From Glandiceps talaboti (lineage: Eukaryota; Hemichordata; Enteropneusta; Spengelidae): a stretch of 64,000 bases of DNA. The position numbers were made by a program, and so were the translations under genes. Numbering within the stretch: position 1 is the first letter of the stretch; every line of letters begins with the position of its first letter. The notes under the pieces were generated by a model. It had not been told where the DNA came from. It worked only from the letters and a program-made list of their open reading frames with translations, and made no database searches. Below are positions 42,288 to 64,000 of the stretch, in pieces. Location: NCBI RefSeq assembly GCF_964340395.1, contig NC_135556.1:6992001-7056000 (forward strand). Direction: 5' to 3'.

Positions 42288-42851
42288 AGTTATCCCAAAA
42301 TAACCTGATCACAAATGTTATGATTCACCAGACACCCAAACAGTATACCAATCAAGTAGGAATATATAAATGTCATATTATTGCATTAGCCTCTCTAAAT
42401 GCTATATCACCGAGGCAACATATTTACTCCAAGCTACAAACGAAAAAAAAAAAACATCTTAAAATATCTCTCTCCACATATAATTTCTGTTACATCAATT
42501 GATGGATTTCATCAAAAGTTTCAAACTGCACTATTCAACTTTCTATATTTTCTTCATTATCACATAACATGAACACTGAAATAAACCAGGAAAGTTTTCT
42601 TGTAACTATTATACTGCATATTTGCTTGTTTGTCCTCCCAGCAAAAGCAGAATGAGGAATCACTTACATATCATAGCAAATTTATTACACTACCATTTTT
42701 TCTCTCTCCTAAAAAAATACATTAGCTACCATTCTCACTAAATACAAGACTTCTTTGGTTTGCATAACAAAGGAAGGAGATTATTTACACAAGTAACCAG
42801 AAATGTACAGAATATCAAAAAATGTTGTTTTTTGTCTTTAGCAGTTATTCC

Positions 42852-42938
42852 TAGACTGTAAGATACGTCGTGACGTTTCGCCCTCACCGGCCTGGCCGAT
42901 GGTTGAGGGCGCCCCGTCACGGCGTACCTTACAGACTA
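42852..42938. mobile_element. 87-bp TIR micro-element with perfect 9-bp target duplication
   Basis: AGTTATTCC at 42843-42851 is repeated exactly at 42939-42947. The element starts TAGACTGTAAGATACGTCG and ends CGGCGTACCTTACAGACTA, with TIRs of 24 bp (21 matching). An inner stem pairs GCCCTCA with TGAGGGC. On the minus strand GAAACGTC follows the inner stem, giving a three-stem fold. The terminus TAGACTGT is shared with the 264-bp element at 40588. Confidence 0.82.
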
Positions 42939-44981
42939 AGTTATTCCATGCATGTGAGGCCACATTTTGTGCAAGTTATTGTAAAGCCGAGATGTCAACA
43001 GAAGTTTCCACATATAATGGTAATAAATACTGCAGAATAGGAGGAAATCGATGCTAACAAAAGGACATATCATGTTCAAGCTTCAATAACTATTCTATAA
43101 GCAGAGGTCATTTCCTTCCTATGATAGAAGCTGTAAGTATTGTAGAAGATGAAGAAATATTTTTTAAAAACCATCACTTCTCAACAATCATTGCACAGTG
43201 TGATACTCTTGGACTTTAGTTCATTCCATAAATCGAAGGCCACTTTAAGATACCTTGCTAGTTTGTATGGTACGATGTGTTGTGCTACGGTGTTGGCTAA
43301 TTGACAGCGTAGTACGATACCTCATATCTTACAGACTAATAATAAAGACAACTCAAAATACAACTACGGCAACCACTACTACATCTACCTCTACAACAAT
43401 CAATAACAACATTTGTTTGTCAACAAACACAGTGTGTAGAAGATCAATATATTGTTATTTGCTGTGTAATATAGCAAACATTAGGCTGGGGTTGGGGTGA
43501 GGGCCAGGGTGGATGTGTGTACTTGAATTCCAAATTTTCCATTCTACAGAATTCATTTATGGCACCAATTTGTTCCCATATCTGCATCACTGATATTTGC
43601 TTACAAAATTTCTTGTCTTTGTTTTTTTTTTTCATTGTCTAGAGAAGGCACAGGATTTATAAATAAAATCTAGCAGGGGAGGAAAGAGCTGGGGGGGGGG
43701 GGAATGATGTGACCAAATGCTATTGCAAATCTAGTCCCTTGTAAATACACTGAATAGCTGAACATTACTTCATATACTATGCTAAAATTGAGCTTACTAC
43801 TTGTAATAATTCAATTCATTTGGTCACATTATATCCATTCAACACTAAGGGTGGATGGATAAATCAGCCTCTTTTCTTGCATACCGTACGTCCAAGGGGC
43901 AAGTCAGATTGAGGATTATTTTGACACGAGAAACACTAGGTTGGTAAAGTTATTCTTGGTAGAGTAAGGGAGAGGGGATTAGCATCCTCCTCCTACAATC
44001 ACTGTGTCTCCTTTAACACCAATGTTTGAATAATGAATTTTTGAGTCTCGGATTAATATCAGTGGAGCCACAAGGGATTACAAAGGATCATTCTTTTCTT
44101 CAGGACTAATATTTTATACAGTCTGCCACAGGTCTGTTTTTTTTACATCCACATATTAATCCTTCTCCAATATTAGATTGACAGATTTATAATGATGGCA
44201 CTCCAGTTAACCATGAGCTGAATACATTTCATAAAACATGTGTACACAATTCATTGCGGACAACACAGCCACTTTTACGGCACCATCCAAGATATTTTGC
44301 AGCGTCGCAAAAGAAATATCAGCTCTTGTTTGCGAAAACGTCACGACGATGAATCTTTCAAAGTAATCCAACATGGGACTTTGCAATGAACGTCATACGA
44401 CCGCATCTGACTTACCTCTTCAGTTCTATATACCTAATAATTAACATACATGCACACCTGTATAAATTTCCCCGAAATCAACACATTGACTTTACACGAT
44501 GCTCTCAAATTAACGAAAGAAATTCATGTGTGATCGCTGAGTAGATATAAAGTGATAATAATCATACAAAACTCAAATCAAGCAAAAGATAAATAATTGT
44601 TTTCGTGCAATTGATCCAAATAAATGTGTGAAAATATCCAAACTATACACAGTAGATAAAATGAAAAATCTAATACAAGTGAAATAAATTCATTGCCGAA
44701 GCACCAAAATATTACAGAATGCTGAAAAATTAAATAATAAAGTTAGAGTCCATTAAAAAGGTATTTTTTTGAGACTCGGGTACATAAGAAGAAGTATATG
44801 GAAAATAAATATGACTGCCTGTTTAAGAAATTTTAATTTATGTTATTGATGTGGGAGCAGGTTAATCAAATTCATCACTAGATTTCATTACTGTATCACC
44901 ATTAACCGTTATCCTGCTCATGATTTATATCATTACAGGATACAAAATTTCTGTTTACATACCCTGTTTTTTTATAGACTA

Positions 44982-45300
44982 ACTAAGGGAAAGATAGAAC
45001 GTGGGCTATACATTTTCAATTTCTGTGTGTGTATCATGTCCTGTAACTAAGGGAAAGATAGAACATGGGCAATATGTTTTCATTTTCTGTGTGTGTACCA
45101 TGTTTTGTAACTATAGGAAAGATAGAACATGGGCAATATGTTTTCATTTTCTGTGTGTATACCATAGCCTGTAACTAAGGGAAAGATAGAACATGGGCAA
45201 TATGTTTTCATTTTCTGTGTGTATACCATGTCTTTTAACTAAGGGATAGATAGAATGTGGGCTATATATCAATTTCTGTGTGTATACCATGTTTTGAAGA
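44982..45300. repeat. Tandem repeat, about 65-70 bp unit, 4-5 copies
   Basis: Each unit contains CTAAGGGAAAGATAGAACAT, GGGCAATATGTTTTCATTTT, CTGTGTGTATACCATG. It lies downstream of the ClC stop codon, beyond the nearest poly-A candidate. Confidence 0.85.
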
Positions 45301-45689
45301 TATCATAGGCTATATATCTTTAATATATCACATTTACACTAAACTTCACAACAACTACTGATGTGACAAATGATGACATTAGTATTGTCACACTTTCTTG
45401 AAACTCAAGATAAAGCTGCCACTTACAGACTTGAAAGTTTGACACAATATTTGTTACAAGACGAGGTTAAACACCTTAGATGGCAGTTCTGACATCTATC
45501 GGTTTGATAACGTACTGTGGCCGGGTTTCATACACATGTTTATTGTTAAGTCTCCTACTTGTGACTCCTGTACATGTACTTTTGGGAGGACACATTTTGC
45601 TATACACATAAAATGCTCTGGTGTCACCGCACATACATTCAGAAATAGTTCAGGTGGGCTTCGGGACACCTTTCTTGGATGGCCTATCT

Positions 45690-45965
45690 AAGGTACATCC
45701 AAATGAGTATGGGAGTTAGGTAGGGGTGGGGGATTACAGGACACCCTAGGTAGGTTGTCATTAGTCAGGAGGGTTACAGGAGTCCTTAGGTAGGTTTTAT
45801 AAGTCAAACGGGTATCCTTAGGTAGGTGTCCTAAGTTGGTAGGAACTTTGGAGATCGTTGTGGGTGTCCTTTGTCAGCAGGATTGCAAGAGTCCTTAGGT
45901 ACATTGTCATTCAGAAGGGTTACAGGAGTCAATAGGAAGGTTGTCGTTCAGAAGAGTTACAGGAT
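45690..45965. repeat. Degenerate tandem repeat rich in TTAGGTAGGT
   Basis: Units of about 50-60 bp combine GGGTTACAGGAGTCCTTAGG and TAGGTTGTCATT. It lies in the likely 3' UTR of the ClC gene. Confidence 0.7.
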
Positions 45966-46095
45966 GGGTTCACGGTGTTATTTACAAGGACATCAGATGA
46001 TAATGCCAGGATGGTTTATCATGCTTGTTAACTAGTTGTCTGCAGTACCTCTCCCAAATAACTGAGAACGCTTCATAAATCAGAGTTTTATGCTC

Positions 46096-64000
<17,905 letters not shown>

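Larger units (their letters stand above)
38906..46095. other. Repeat-rich intergenic region left of the ClC gene
   Basis: Besides the listed elements I find no exon. A poly-A signal candidate for the ClC gene (TTTATT on the plus strand, 45539-45544) lies about 550 bp past its stop codon. Confidence 0.45.

Overview
The window is animal (metazoan) nuclear DNA: AT-rich, with long spliced introns, GT-AG splice sites, abundant microsatellites, LINE remnants and many small terminal-inverted-repeat (TIR) elements. The genes are animal families (CLN7/MFSD8, ClC-3/4/5, ankyrin-SOCS-box proteins, a rhodopsin-class GPCR). Intron size and repeat style fit a marine invertebrate, but the sequence alone does not fix the phylum.

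Layout. Positions 1-17.7 kb hold the 5' half of an MFSD8/CLN7-like endolysosomal MFS gene on the minus strand (four coding exons; the rest lies beyond the left edge). An intronless-coding class A GPCR (14.3-15.3 kb, plus strand) is nested in its roughly 10-kb first intron, between two blocks of one satellite-like repeat and next to LINE remnants. At 19.8-20.7 kb a two-exon plus-strand gene, divergent from MFSD8, encodes an 84-residue membrane microprotein resembling SLC35A4-MP and STMP1. Two related ankyrin-repeat/SOCS-box genes follow on the minus strand (24.1-25.6 and 33.1-34.5 kb). From about 26 to 46 kb the sequence is mostly intergenic and rich in mobile debris and tandem repeats. From 46.1 kb to the right edge lies a ClC-3/4/5-type Cl-/H+ exchanger gene on the minus strand. 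Sixteen exons were read by hand; they join in frame into 682 C-terminal residues.

Functional themes. MFSD8/CLN7 and ClC-3/4/5 both act on endolysosomal membranes and chloride; the SOCS-box proteins are predicted cullin-RING E3 substrate receptors. Nothing shows that these genes work as one unit.

Most unusual observations: (1) a perfect 75-bp-arm palindrome at 26471-26623 between two AT microsatellites, with a hammerhead-ribozyme-like core on both strands; (2) two 36-bp perfect fold-back elements (27520, 55528) flanked by near-identical 7-bp duplications; (3) two TIR elements (264 and 87 bp) that share the terminus TAGACTGT, each with a perfect 9-bp target duplication; (4) a decayed duplicate of ClC exon 53114-53261 beside a long inverted repeat; (5) a nested GPCR with SRF in place of E/DRY; (6) at least six families of short dispersed elements, one of them a TA-flanked mariner-type MITE with three copies.
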